A stretch of DNA of 64,000 nucleotides from CAZOZZ01 sp965262425 (GTDB lineage Bacteria; Acidobacteriota; Terriglobia; 20CM-2-55-15), in contig OZ253536.1 in NCBI GenBank assembly GCA_965262425.1, positions 1,426,001-1,490,000 on the forward strand, read 5' to 3'. Position 1 is the first letter of the stretch; each line of letters opens with the position of its first letter. Below the pieces are notes generated by a model. That model made no database searches and was not told where the DNA came from. It saw only the letters and a program-made list of their open reading frames with translations. Made by a program: the position numbers and the translations under genes. Positions 43,083-52,800 of the stretch are shown in pieces.

Positions 43083-45560
43083 TCACTGGCGTCCTTCCTC
43101 CATTTCACTGGCTGCTTCGGTACGCCTCATCTGAAATGGCAGGCTGTTGACGATTCCCAGCACAATCGGTACAAACCGGTTGTCGTCGTCTCCCGCCTCC
43201 CGTACGATCTGTCGGACCACCGGCATATCGTAGTACTCAACACCGCGGCCCAACGCGTAAGTCAGGAGCTGTTTTGTAAAATTCCGGAGGTAGGATTCGG
43301 AATATCCCAGGATCGCGTTTCGGAGGCTCACGGGACTGTTCACCGGCGTTCCGTCGACAAGCTCCCCTGTGGTGACGACAGTAGACCCGCTGTCCCGTTC
43401 CCGCCAGGCGCCGACTGCGTCGAAGTTCTCTAACGACAGACCGATGGGATCCATGATCTTGTGGCACGAGTTGCAAGGTTCGTTCGTCCGGTGCAGTTCC
43501 AGACGGTCGCGTACGGACTTGGGTTTGATCATTTCGCCGCCGTTGATGGCGTTTTCTTCGAGTGCCGGTACGTCGGCTGGCGGTACCGGCGCCGCCATCC
43601 CGACGATCTGTTCGAGAACCCACTTTCCACGTACCACCGGAGACGTCCGGTTGGAGAATGACGTGACGGTCAGGACACTCCCATGGCCCAGCACGCCGTA
43701 TCGATTCTCGTCGGTGACGTCGACCCGCCGGAACCGGTTTCCCACAACATCCGGAATACCGTAGTGCTTTGCGAGGGTTTCGTTGACGAATGTGTAGTCG
43801 GCGGTGAGCAAGTCGAGAACATTCCGGTTCTCCCGCACGATGCTGTCGAAGAGCAACTCTGTTTCGCGCCCCATCGACCGCAGCAACCCCTCGTCCACTT
43901 CGGGGAACAGATATATGTCAGGCTGCGAATCCGACAGATTCCTCAGGTACAGCCACTGACCGGCGAAGTTCCGTGCCAGAGACTCGGAGCGGGGATCGGC
44001 CAGCATGCGTCGGACCTGGGTCTCGAGAATCGCGGGGTCGCTGAGACCTCCCTGGCTGGCGACCGTGATGAGTGCGTCATCGGGCGCCGTGCTCCAGAGA
44101 AAATACGACAGGCGCGCTGCCAGTTCCAGATCGGTGATCTTGTAGTTTGTACCGGGCGCGGCGCCTGCCAGGGTTTTCTCGAAGCGGAAGACGAATTCGG
44201 GGTGAGCCAGCATCAACTGCAGGGCCAGGCGGATTCCCGAATCGAAGTCTCCATCGTCGCGGCCGGTCTGGTAGACCGCCATCAATTCTTCGAGATGCTC
44301 CGGCTCCACCGGTTTCCGAAATGCCTGGCGTGCCAGTGCCGATATGATTTCGGTAGCGCAGGCTGCCTCATCGCCGGCGTTACTCGGCCGGCACGTGAAG
44401 ATCTTGCGCCGAGTCGGCGTGTCACTGACACCGCTCGCATTGTACGGTCCCTTGATCCCGACGTCCCGGACATGGGGCAGGTTCGTCAGCCCCATCACCG
44501 ACCCGGCCGAGATGTCCCCAAGGGTGCGTCCAAGCGGCCTCAACAGGTCATCGTACGGTCCGTCGCTCCGGTTGGCGCTTCTCATGAATGAAACCGAAAT
44601 ACTCTGGGGTCCCATCGGGATTTTGATGGGGGGAGTCTCGAGGAGTTCATCAACCTGCATCATGGGGTCGACGTCGAAAAGGGCTACCTGTTCGCCGTTT
44701 ATCGCGACTTCGACCTTCTCCCCCTTCGAGCTGTTGCCGAACAGGTTCGTGTTGGCCGTGAAAACCAGGGATACGATGAACACGTATTCGCCGTCAGCCG
44801 GGAAGTTGTGGTTAAAGGCGACTCCCCCCCGCGTCCCGAAGGGCGTCCCCTCGACGTAGTTGTCCTGGGAGAAACTCGTGGAGACGGCATAGGTCTCCAC
44901 GACCGGCTGCATTCCCGGGTCGCCGACGGCGACCCGCCCAATCTTGCCTGCCGCACGAATGTAGGCTTCCATCAAGGTTGAAGAAACGTTCAGGACTTCC
45001 GACATGTTGTCGAAACCATGACTCATGTCGTCGGCCGGGAGCAGGATCGCGGCGTTGATCTCCAGATCCAGCAGATCTCGAATGGAATTCGAATACTCGG
45101 TCCGATTCAGCCGGTGGAGGGACGGTCGGCCCGGATTCGGATTCTCGGCGGCGATGCGGTCGATGTCGGTTTCAAGCGCCGCAGCGAACCGCGTGAGGGA
45201 ATCATCGTCAGGTCGGGGCATGCCCGCTGGAGGCATCATGCCTGTTCGCAGTTTGACAAAGACCTTTTCGGCCTGCTCTGCATTTTCCTCGGGATGTGCC
45301 AGATCGATCTCGCTGAACGAAAAGCCTCCTTCACGGAGGTCGTCATCGTGACAATAGCCGCAGTATTGTTCGACCAGAGCCTCCCGTTCGCGTACCGTCA
45401 TGGGAGCGGAAGCTTGTGTCATCGGCGCTGGGGCGGACTCATGGGAGGCGAGCAGCATGGGCGCCCGAGGGCCTGGCGAAGCAGAGACAGGCCCTGCGAG
45501 TTGTCCGAGAGCCAGCGCGGCCAGGGCCGCCAGCCCGACGGAAAGGGAAAATCTTCTCAT
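43083..45560 (-). CDS. DUF1587/1595/1592/1588/1585 secreted haem protein, cassette A
   Basis: About 825 residues from ATG 45560 (MRRFSLSVGLAALAALALGQ), chosen because it opens a good signal peptide; an in-frame upstream start at 45599 is possible. CGYCH (Cys67, Cys70, His71) is a c-type haem site close to the N-terminus, and CNSCH lies about 130 residues from the C-terminus. LHRLNRTEYSNSIRDLLDLEI marks DUF1587, ARQAFRKPVEPEHLEELMAVYQ DUF1595, ELAARLSYFLWSTAPDDAL and LARNFAGQWLYLRNL DUF1592, GVLGHGSVLTVTSFSNRTSPVVRGKW DUF1588, and TKQLLTYALGRGVEYYDMPVV DUF1585. It is common in Planctomycetota and Acidobacteriota; the function is unknown. First gene of cassette A. Confidence 0.9.
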   Translation of the reverse strand: MRRFSLSVGLAALAALALGQLAGPVSASPGPRAPMLLASHESAPAPMTQASAPMTVREREALVEQYCGYCHDDDLREGGFSFSEIDLAHPEENAEQAEKVFVKLRTGMMPPAGMPRPDDDSLTRFAAALETDIDRIAAENPNPGRPSLHRLNRTEYSNSIRDLLDLEINAAILLPADDMSHGFDNMSEVLNVSSTLMEAYIRAAGKIGRVAVGDPGMQPVVETYAVSTSFSQDNYVEGTPFGTRGGVAFNHNFPADGEYVFIVSLVFTANTNLFGNSSKGEKVEVAINGEQVALFDVDPMMQVDELLETPPIKIPMGPQSISVSFMRSANRSDGPYDDLLRPLGRTLGDISAGSVMGLTNLPHVRDVGIKGPYNASGVSDTPTRRKIFTCRPSNAGDEAACATEIISALARQAFRKPVEPEHLEELMAVYQTGRDDGDFDSGIRLALQLMLAHPEFVFRFEKTLAGAAPGTNYKITDLELAARLSYFLWSTAPDDALITVASQGGLSDPAILETQVRRMLADPRSESLARNFAGQWLYLRNLSDSQPDIYLFPEVDEGLLRSMGRETELLFDSIVRENRNVLDLLTADYTFVNETLAKHYGIPDVVGNRFRRVDVTDENRYGVLGHGSVLTVTSFSNRTSPVVRGKWVLEQIVGMAAPVPPADVPALEENAINGGEMIKPKSVRDRLELHRTNEPCNSCHKIMDPIGLSLENFDAVGAWRERDSGSTVVTTGELVDGTPVNSPVSLRNAILGYSESYLRNFTKQLLTYALGRGVEYYDMPVVRQIVREAGDDDNRFVPIVLGIVNSLPFQMRRTEAASEMEEGRQ

Positions 45561-46046
45561 TATTTTGTCTACCACGTCTTGTCTACCACCCGTGCGCAAA
45601 GACCAGCTTGATCAGCTAAGGGACCAAGCGCTGGAACGCCCTATGAAGGCTGGGTTCTGATACCAAATGAAGTCACAAAAAAAACTTGGCTGATTATAGA
45701 ATAGGTACGACCTTCTCTGCAACTGTTTGCCTCCCGATAAAGGCCTGGCCTGACAGATAGTTGCGGGAATGTCGAGCGGATCGGCACCAGATTTGGCGTA
45801 TCGCGGCGATCCGGTGGCCGGCTGAAGGACCCATTCCATGGGGGACGCTTGATCGGGAGGCAGCATTTCGATACGGTCGTTCCGGACACTTATGCTACGA
45901 TATCGCCGATTTTCTGGCCTGTTTACGGCTTATTCCGATCGAGGTGTCGGACCCATGTCGCAGTCGGTCCACCGGACCGGCGCCTGATGTGAGCGGCAGT
46001 GCTGCCAAATGTCGTAGAGAACAGGCCTTTGCAGAGGAGGACACAC
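45561..46046. other. Divergent intergenic region
   Basis: This 486-bp stretch lies between the oppositely directed haem-protein genes at 45560 and 46047. I see no convincing gene in it. Short open frames on both strands have no family features or ribosome sites. It must contain the promoters for cassette A and for the rightward 46-49.6 kb group, but I found no strong consensus pair. Confidence 0.5.
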
Positions 46047-47012
46047 ATGATTCGAAATGCCGGAGCCTTGCTGTTGCTTATTTTCCTTGTGGGCCTGGTC
46101 CAACCTGCCGACGCGCATCCGGAGTATCTGTCGCGCCTGCAGGACGACCCGTTCGTTCGCTCCGACGTGGCCGGATGCGGAAATTGTCACGTCGACCCCA
46201 GCGGTGGTGGATCGCGAAACCCTTTTGGAATCGCTTTCGAAAGTCTGGGGCACGAGATCACACCGATGCTTCGCGCGGACTTTCCGGACCGTTTCACGAT
46301 ACAGACGACTCTGCTGGCCGACGGATCGGCGATGCATTTTTCGGATCCCGAGAGCCATTCCGTGATTTTCGAAAAGGAGGGCGAGAAGTTCGTGATCGAC
46401 CTCGTGGCAGGGACGATCGGCGGGAACGACGAGGAAGCGCCCGGACCGGGAAACGGCCTTTCCTTTTTTGTCACGAGCGAGGGTCTCGGTGAAGGGGCAC
46501 GGCTGGGCGGCCTCTCAGGCGCCGATCGACACTGCCAGGTGCTGGCCGACGCGGTCGGTGCGGGTGAAAAGACATGGCATGCGTACTTGAGCACCAGCTT
46601 CAACGGAAAGCCCGCCGTCAATGCGGGCGACCGAATCGGCAGTGGTCCCTGGTACAACGCCCGAGGAATGATGATCGCCCGGGGCGTTTCAGGGCTGCAC
46701 GCCGGGATACGCTGGAGCAAGGAAATGGCGCTCAACGAGAAGAACGAGATCGTGAGCGGTCGCAGCGACGATCTGAATCGCCACGACATCTTGACGGGAT
46801 CGCTGGCCGACGGCAGTGCGGCTCCGGGCATGAACTGCGACAACTGGACCAGCTCGGAAGAGGGGAGTGCGATGGTAGGGCATCACGACCTGGAGGGTGG
46901 TGGCGACGCCGGGAGCTCCTGGAATGCGGCACATCCTTCCAGAGGCTGCAGCCAGGAGGACCTTCGCGGTTCCGGCGGCGACGGCCTGTTCTACTGTTTC
47001 GCGATTCAGTAA
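46047..47012 (+). CDS. Secreted protein with one CxxCH motif and a DUF1554-like Cys-rich C-terminal domain
   Basis: A 321-residue protein with signal peptide MIRNAGALLLLIFLVGLVQPADA. CGNCHVDPSGGGSRNPFG just after the signal is a c-type haem-like site. The C-terminal half (ADRHCQVLADAVGAGEKTWHAYLSTS, DRIGSGPWYNARG, ILTGSLADGSAAPGMNCDNW, RGCSQEDLRGSGGDGLFYCFA) matches a disulphide-containing secreted domain known from myxobacterial and spirochaete proteins (DUF1554-like). Start chosen at the signal-peptide ATG, 7 bp after GAGGAGG. The combination of haem motif and lectin-like domain suggests a surface redox protein (inference). Confidence 0.72.
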   Translation: MIRNAGALLLLIFLVGLVQPADAHPEYLSRLQDDPFVRSDVAGCGNCHVDPSGGGSRNPFGIAFESLGHEITPMLRADFPDRFTIQTTLLADGSAMHFSDPESHSVIFEKEGEKFVIDLVAGTIGGNDEEAPGPGNGLSFFVTSEGLGEGARLGGLSGADRHCQVLADAVGAGEKTWHAYLSTSFNGKPAVNAGDRIGSGPWYNARGMMIARGVSGLHAGIRWSKEMALNEKNEIVSGRSDDLNRHDILTGSLADGSAAPGMNCDNWTSSEEGSAMVGHHDLEGGGDAGSSWNAAHPSRGCSQEDLRGSGGDGLFYCFAIQ

Positions 47013-47081
47013 CTTTGGTTGTTCGCGGCAACGCGATACGACGTGCCGATACCGTTCCACAATTGGCAAAGGAGTGGACTC

Positions 47082-47999
47082 ATGGTCTGGTTACGACTCT
47101 CGATGGTTGCGGCGATCACTCTTATCCCCACGGCCATCCTCGGGCAGGGTCAACTCGGGATGCAACAGGTGGCTGACGGTGTTTATGTTTACACCGAATC
47201 GGATGGAGGCGAGGACCCGGCGACGGTCAGTTCACTGGTCGTGATCAGCGACGACGGAGTCCTGGTCGGAGATGGTCTGGGCCATGTACGTGACGTGCAT
47301 GAGAGCGACGTCAAGGCACAGAAGCTGATCGATGAGATCAAGAAACTCACCGACCAGCCGATCAAGTACCTGATCAACTGCAGTTGGCATCCCGATCACA
47401 CCAACGGAAACCACTTGTTTCGAGACGCCGGCGCTTTGATCCTCGGTCATCGGAAGGCCCGGGAGGGGTTGTTGGGCTACTACGAGGGAAACGCCGAGAT
47501 CCCCAAAGCCCCGCCCACCGTAACCTACGAGGACAGCCTCACGTTCTTCCTGGGCGACAAGGAGGTCCGGATCCTGTTTTTGGGCCGGGCTCACACCGAG
47601 GGAGACAGCGTCATCTATCTCCCAAACGAGCGGGTCGCTTTTCTGAGCGAGATCTTTTTCAACAAGCAGTTCCCGGGATTCCGTGCCGGATATCCCACTG
47701 AGTGGGTCGAAACCCTGAACCGGATCCTGGAACTGGATGCGGACATCTTCATTCCGGGCCACGGACTCGTCGAGGACGGGGGTCGGCTCCGTCAGACCGT
47801 GGTCGACATGCGCGACGATCTCGTCGACATGCGGGCGGAGGTCAAGGGGTACTTCGATCGGGGCCTGTCGAGAGACGAAATCATGGCGCTTTCCCCACTG
47901 AAGAAATACGGCTCCGTGATCAACGCATACCGTAACCTTCCCATCGCGGTCGACCGGATCCTTATGGAACTCCGGGGAGAGCTCGATCCCTCGAAGTGA
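47082..47999 (+). CDS. Exported metallo-beta-lactamase-fold protein with a variant metal motif
   Basis: A 305-residue protein with a signal peptide ending about LIPTAILGQ. The fold is clear: VSSLVVISDDGVLVGDG, then KYLINCSWHPDHTNGN, LFLGRAHTEGDSVIYLPNERVAFLSE and DIFIPGHGLVEDGG. The usual HxHxDH reads Ser-Trp-His-Pro-Asp-His, so the first metal-binding His is replaced by Ser; the other ligands (HTEGD, PGHG) remain. It may bind one metal or be altered in activity. The start at 47082 follows AAAGGAG. The gene lies 69 bp after the preceding one in the same direction. Confidence 0.85.
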   Translation: MVWLRLSMVAAITLIPTAILGQGQLGMQQVADGVYVYTESDGGEDPATVSSLVVISDDGVLVGDGLGHVRDVHESDVKAQKLIDEIKKLTDQPIKYLINCSWHPDHTNGNHLFRDAGALILGHRKAREGLLGYYEGNAEIPKAPPTVTYEDSLTFFLGDKEVRILFLGRAHTEGDSVIYLPNERVAFLSEIFFNKQFPGFRAGYPTEWVETLNRILELDADIFIPGHGLVEDGGRLRQTVVDMRDDLVDMRAEVKGYFDRGLSRDEIMALSPLKKYGSVINAYRNLPIAVDRILMELRGELDPSK

Positions 48000-48175
48000 G
48001 GGACGTCAAGGGAAGATTGTCTCTTCCTGACTCCCGAACCGCGGCGGCCGAATTTCGCCAGTGTGCTACCATAGCGCGTTTTTTACCGCCGTCTGTTCGG
48101 TCGCTTCGTCGGTCGGAGCCACGAACAGACGGTGCGAGACGATACGTCAGACTGACCAGAGAGGAAACTTCGACA

Positions 48176-48454
48176 ATGATCGGATGCATTCGGCATAACA
48201 AGGCAGACCAGGTAAGCGTGGCGGTTGTGGATGTCAAGAAAGGTGACACGGTGGAAGGCTGGACCATGGAGGATGACTCCACTATGACGGTCACGGCCAC
48301 AGAGGACATCCCCCTCGGGCACAAGATGGCTGTCAGCCCGCGGAAAAAGGGTGAAAAAATTATTAAATACGGCGTGAGTATCGGTATCGCCTCGGAGAGT
48401 TTCGAGGTTGGGGATCATGTACACACCCACAATCTGAAGACTGAGAGGTGGTAG
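48176..48454 (+). CDS. suyA: SAF-domain small subunit, UxaA/SuyA family
   Basis: A 92-residue protein beginning MIGCIRHNKADQVSVAVVDVKKGD, with DIPLGHKMAVSPRKKGEKIIKYG, the SAF-type domain found as the N-terminal part of altronate dehydratase. A free-standing version followed by a subunit of about 385 residues is the arrangement of (2R)-sulfolactate sulfo-lyase SuyAB. The long upstream extension of this frame lacks family features; ATG 48176 follows GAGGAAA. The large-subunit ATG begins 2 bp after the stop. Confidence 0.7.
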   Translation: MIGCIRHNKADQVSVAVVDVKKGDTVEGWTMEDDSTMTVTATEDIPLGHKMAVSPRKKGEKIIKYGVSIGIASESFEVGDHVHTHNLKTERW

Positions 48455-48456
48455 CG

Positions 48457-49614
48457 ATGGAGAAAATTGTCTTCCAGGGGTACCGGCGCGGGAACGGCGA
48501 CGTCGGGGTTCGAAACCATGTGGTGATCTTGCCGCTCGACGACTTGTCGAACTCGGCATGTTTGGCAGTTGCGAGTCATATTCGGGGCACGCTCGCTCTT
48601 CCACATCCGTACGGGCGGTTGCAGTTTGGCGATGATCTGGAACTGTATTTCGACACCCTGATTGGCACGGGCGCTAACCCGAACGTGGCGGCGTGCGTTG
48701 TGATCGGCATCGAGCCCATCTGGACCCAGAGAATCGTCGACGGCATCGCGAAGACCGGTAAGCCGGTCACTGGTTTCGCAATCGAACGGCACGGCGATCT
48801 CAGGACGGTCGAGGTGGCTTCCCGAAAGGCGAAGGAATACGTGCACTGGGCGTCCGAACAGCAGAGAAGCGATTGCACTTTTGAAGATCTCACTCTTTCC
48901 ACCAAGTGCGGCGAGTCGGACACGACCTCGGGGCTGGCCTCGAATCCCGCCATCGGAAACGTCGTGGACAAGATCGTGCCGATGGGCACGACCTTCATGT
49001 TCGGCGAAACTTCGGAGATTACCGGCGCGGAGGACATCGCGAAGGCTCAGGGCGCGACGCCGGAGGTTCAGGAAGCGTTCTACAAGACATGGAGCGACTA
49101 TAACGACTTCATCGTCGGCCAAGGCGTGGATTTGCTGGGATCGCAGCCCACAAAAGGGAACATCACCGGCGGCTTGACCACTATTGAAGAGAAAGCACTC
49201 GGAAACCTGCAGAAAATAGGCACGACGAAGTATATCGGTGTCCTGAAGCCCGCCGAAGCCCCCAAGGGGCCGGGGTTGTGGTTCATGGACACCTCATCGG
49301 CGGCGGCGGAGGCCGTCACGTTGTGGGCCGCGGCGGGTTCGGTGGTTCATTTCTTCACGACGGGGCAGGGAAACATCGTCGGTAACCCGATCATTCCGGT
49401 TATCAAGACGACCGCGAACCCGATCACGGTGGAAACGATGTCGGAACACATCGACGTTGATATCAGTGGCATTCTGCGCCGTGAAATGGATCTCGACCAG
49501 GCGGGTGACGCGTTAATCGAGATGCTCGTCAGCACTCTGAACGGGCGGTTGACCGCCGCCGAAGTCCTCGGCCACGAGGAGTTCGTCCTGACCAAGCTGT
49601 TCCGCAGCGCCTGA
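48457..49614 (+). CDS. suyB: UxaA-family lyase large subunit, probably (2R)-sulfolactate sulfo-lyase
   Basis: A 385-residue protein: FQGYRRGNGDVGVRNHVVILPLDDLSN, ALPHPYGRLQFGDDLELYF, LIGTGANPNVAACVVIGIEP, STKCGESDTTSGLASNPAIGN, and SQPTKGNITGGLTTIEEKALGN. These match my recollection of SuyB, which releases sulfite from sulfolactate to give pyruvate. Altronate/galactarate-type dehydratases are close relatives and remain possible. No sulfite-handling or sulfolactate-transport gene is adjacent. GAGAGG lies 8 bp before the ATG. A strong terminator follows 70 bp after the stop. Confidence 0.72.
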   Translation: MEKIVFQGYRRGNGDVGVRNHVVILPLDDLSNSACLAVASHIRGTLALPHPYGRLQFGDDLELYFDTLIGTGANPNVAACVVIGIEPIWTQRIVDGIAKTGKPVTGFAIERHGDLRTVEVASRKAKEYVHWASEQQRSDCTFEDLTLSTKCGESDTTSGLASNPAIGNVVDKIVPMGTTFMFGETSEITGAEDIAKAQGATPEVQEAFYKTWSDYNDFIVGQGVDLLGSQPTKGNITGGLTTIEEKALGNLQKIGTTKYIGVLKPAEAPKGPGLWFMDTSSAAAEAVTLWAAAGSVVHFFTTGQGNIVGNPIIPVIKTTANPITVETMSEHIDVDISGILRREMDLDQAGDALIEMLVSTLNGRLTAAEVLGHEEFVLTKLFRSA

Positions 49615-49686
49615 GTGTACCGAGGCAAGGGGGCGTCCGCTCCCTTGCGCACCCGACAAGCGCGCGCTCTTTCCAGCCAGAAGCGG

Positions 49687-49717
49687 AACGCCTACCCAAG
49701 CGGGGTAGGCGTTTTTT
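49687..49717 (+). terminator. Rho-independent terminator after suyB
   Basis: AACGCCTACCC pairs with GGGTAGGCGTT in an 11-bp stem around a 5-base loop, followed by a run of T residues. It closes the 46-49.6 kb rightward group and separates it from the receptor promoter just downstream. Confidence 0.88.
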
Positions 49718-49718
49718 C

Positions 49719-49747
49719 TTGACATCACAACCAATCGTGACTTAAAT
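49719..49747 (+). promoter_or_regulatory. Candidate promoter of the intact Oar-like receptor
   Basis: A perfect -35 TTGACA (49719-49724) is separated by 17 bp from TTAAAT (49742-49747). It begins immediately after the T run of the preceding terminator and lies about 130 bp upstream of the receptor start. It may drive the receptor and cassettes B and C. Confidence 0.5.
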
Positions 49748-49884
49748 CGCAGGCAGTACTCACTTTGTCTTCACATTGTATTTGACTCGCGCTGGTTGGC
49801 GTGCGCAACGAGATCATCGGTTTCGGTCGCCGCGCCCTGCTTGGAAATGGCGGTACAAACCTAACAGGGGTCAGGAGAAAATAG

Positions 49885-52800
49885 ATGAAACGACTACTCG
49901 TAGCGACCTTCATGATTCTGTTGCTGGGTACCGGAGCATTCGCTCAGACCGGGACGATATCTGGATCTGTTTCAGACGTCAGCGGTGCGGTGATACCGGG
50001 AGTGGAAGTGACGGTCCTTCACGTAGGGACGAACCTGTCCCGGACGGTCATCAGTAATGAAAGTGGCGGTTACGTGGTGCCGGTCCTGCCGATCGGTGAA
50101 TATAACGTAACGGCTGTTCTACCGGGATTTCAGACCATTGTTCGGGCGGGCATTCAATTGCGGGATGGTAATCGAACCACGGTAAACCTGCAACTTGAAG
50201 TGGGGAGCCTGACCGAGACGGTTACGGTCACGGAAGCGGCTCCTCTGATTCAATCGGAAACTTCGTCTATTGGTACTATTATCGAGAACCAGAGAGTCAC
50301 GGAACTCCCACTGGCCTCGCGTAAGTTTCAGGACTTGACGATGCTGGTGCCGGGAGTGCGGCCGTCGGCTCAGGGGTCGCACAAGGGTTTCCGCGGAGGG
50401 ATCTCTGTTGCCGGCGCGAGAGATGGCCAGACGCGTTTCAGCCTGGATGGCGTCGACATGGTGACCACTGTGGTGCAGGTGACGACGTTTTTCCCGTCGG
50501 TGGACATGATTCAGGAGTTCAGGGTTGAAACGAGCACCTATGCCGCCGAATTTGGCCGCAACGCAGGCGGTCAGGTCCGAGTCACCACCAAGTCGGGGAG
50601 CAACCAACTGCACGGGACCATCTTCGAATTTGTGCGGAATGACGCACTCGAAGCCAAGAATTTCTTTCATCCCGCGGGGGTGGCCAAGCCCAAATTCAGA
50701 CGCAACAATTTTGGCGCCAGCGTCGGCGGTCCGATTGTCAAAGACCGGACTTTCTTTTTTGGCAATTACGATGGCCTGCTGTTACGACAAGGCCAAACAC
50801 GATCCTCTACCGTACCGTCTCCAGCGGAGATCGGAGGAGACTTCTCGGGCCAGTCGAAGCCGGTCATTGATCCGGTAACGGGTCAACCGTTCCCGGGCAA
50901 CATCATTCCGAGGGACCGGTTCAGCCCCATCGGCGACATTATCGCCAGGCAATATCCCGCCCCCAATCTCCCCGGAACCGTGCGCAACTTCGTTGCATCC
51001 CCGATTCTCACTCGGGACACGCACCAGTTTACGGGCAAGGTGGATCACCGGATTTCCGATGCGAATAACTTGCTTGTCCGTTACACGTTCAACGACAGCA
51101 CCGGGGAAGATCCGTACAACTGGAGCAGCTCGACCAACCTCCCCGACTACGGGCGAACGGATGATGAGCGGACGATGAATGTCGGGATTACGGACACGCA
51201 CATATTCAGTCCGTCGATGGTCGGTGAGTTGCGTCTCGGATATAACCGTTACACCCAGATTCGGGCGAATCTCATTCTGGAGGACATCCCGGCGCAGTGG
51301 GGAATTACGGGCACGACCAAGAGCCCAAACCCGATCGACCATGGAGTCCCCTCCATTCGTGTGACAGGATTCGAATCGATCGGTAAGTTCAACATCCCTT
51401 CGGACCGCACCGACATCATCTACCAGATTGCCGGGAGCCTCAACTACACCACGGGAAACCACAGCTTCAAGATGGGTGGAGACGTATGGCAGGTCGGAAG
51501 CATGCGCCTGAACAACGGCGGAGGTCGAGGGGAATTCCGGTTTACCGGGGCGTACACAGGAACTGGACTGGCGGATCTCCTGCTCGGATTCCCGCGACAG
51601 ACCCGCCGTCGCCTGGGCGACAGCCGGAATCCGATGTGGCATGAGTTCTTTTCCCTGTACCTCCAGGACGATTGGAAGGTGACGCCTCGCCTGACCTTGA
51701 ATTTGGGCCTCCGTTATGACGTGGGCACTCCTAATCGGAGCGCGCACGACCGTCTGGCCCGTTTCAATCCCGACACTGGAAACATCGAAATTGCTGGAAA
51801 CGCCAGTGTGCGCCGGGATATTGACCGCGTGGACAGCCTACTGAGCGTCCACTACCGTCCGGAGCTGGCCGCGCTGGCCGCGACGATTCCCATGGTCGAT
51901 CTGGGAAACCGGAGCCTCTACTCCATGGACAAAAATGATGTCGCTCCGCGTATAGGTCTGGCCTACAGGGCAACAGATCGATTGGCGGTGCGGATGGGAT
52001 GGGGAGTCTTTTTCGATCAGGCCATCGGCAGCAAAGGGGGCAACCACGGAGGTTGGAAGGATTTCCCGTTTTTCATTCAGCAGGATTTCAATGGAGGACT
52101 CAATTTCGCAAACGCGATCTCGATGGACGATCCGTTCCCGGAGCGTCTTGCGAGGTCGGCCGTCAGTCCGTCGAGCTCGACCGACCATTATCGGACCCCT
52201 TACGTGCAGCATTACAACATGGGCATCCAATACGAGCCCTGGAACGATGTCCTCGTCGACCTCGCCTTTGTGGGCAGCGCGTCGAGGAAGCTGTATGAAC
52301 GCCGGAACATCAATCAACCGATTGTTGAGTCCGCCACCGCATCCGTCGGTTCGCGGCGGCCGTATCAGGGCTTCGGCAACATCAACTATGGCGATTCAGT
52401 CGCTCCCGCCCAGTTCAACTCGTTGCAGGCGAGAGTCGAGGCACGGAACGTGGATGGCTTCACTCTGGCTGGAGCCTACACGTTTGCCAAGAACAACGAC
52501 AGATTTTCCGACAGCGACGGCGACGGTGGGACTCCCAACAATTACGACGTCCACGGAACGATGTGGGGGCCGGCGAGCAATGACATTCGCCATCGCCTGG
52601 TGGTCAGCTACGTCTACGAGTTTCCGACTACCAGCAGCTCGGGGTTTGCCGGCTGGTTCGCCAACGGCTGGGAAGTGTCCGGGATCAACAGCTTCCAGAC
52701 GGGACCGCCGTTCACTGTCTCGCTGAACAGCGACCGAAGCAATAACGGGATACGTAATGATCGTCCGAACTTGATCGGCGACCCTTTCTTGTCGGGCAGT

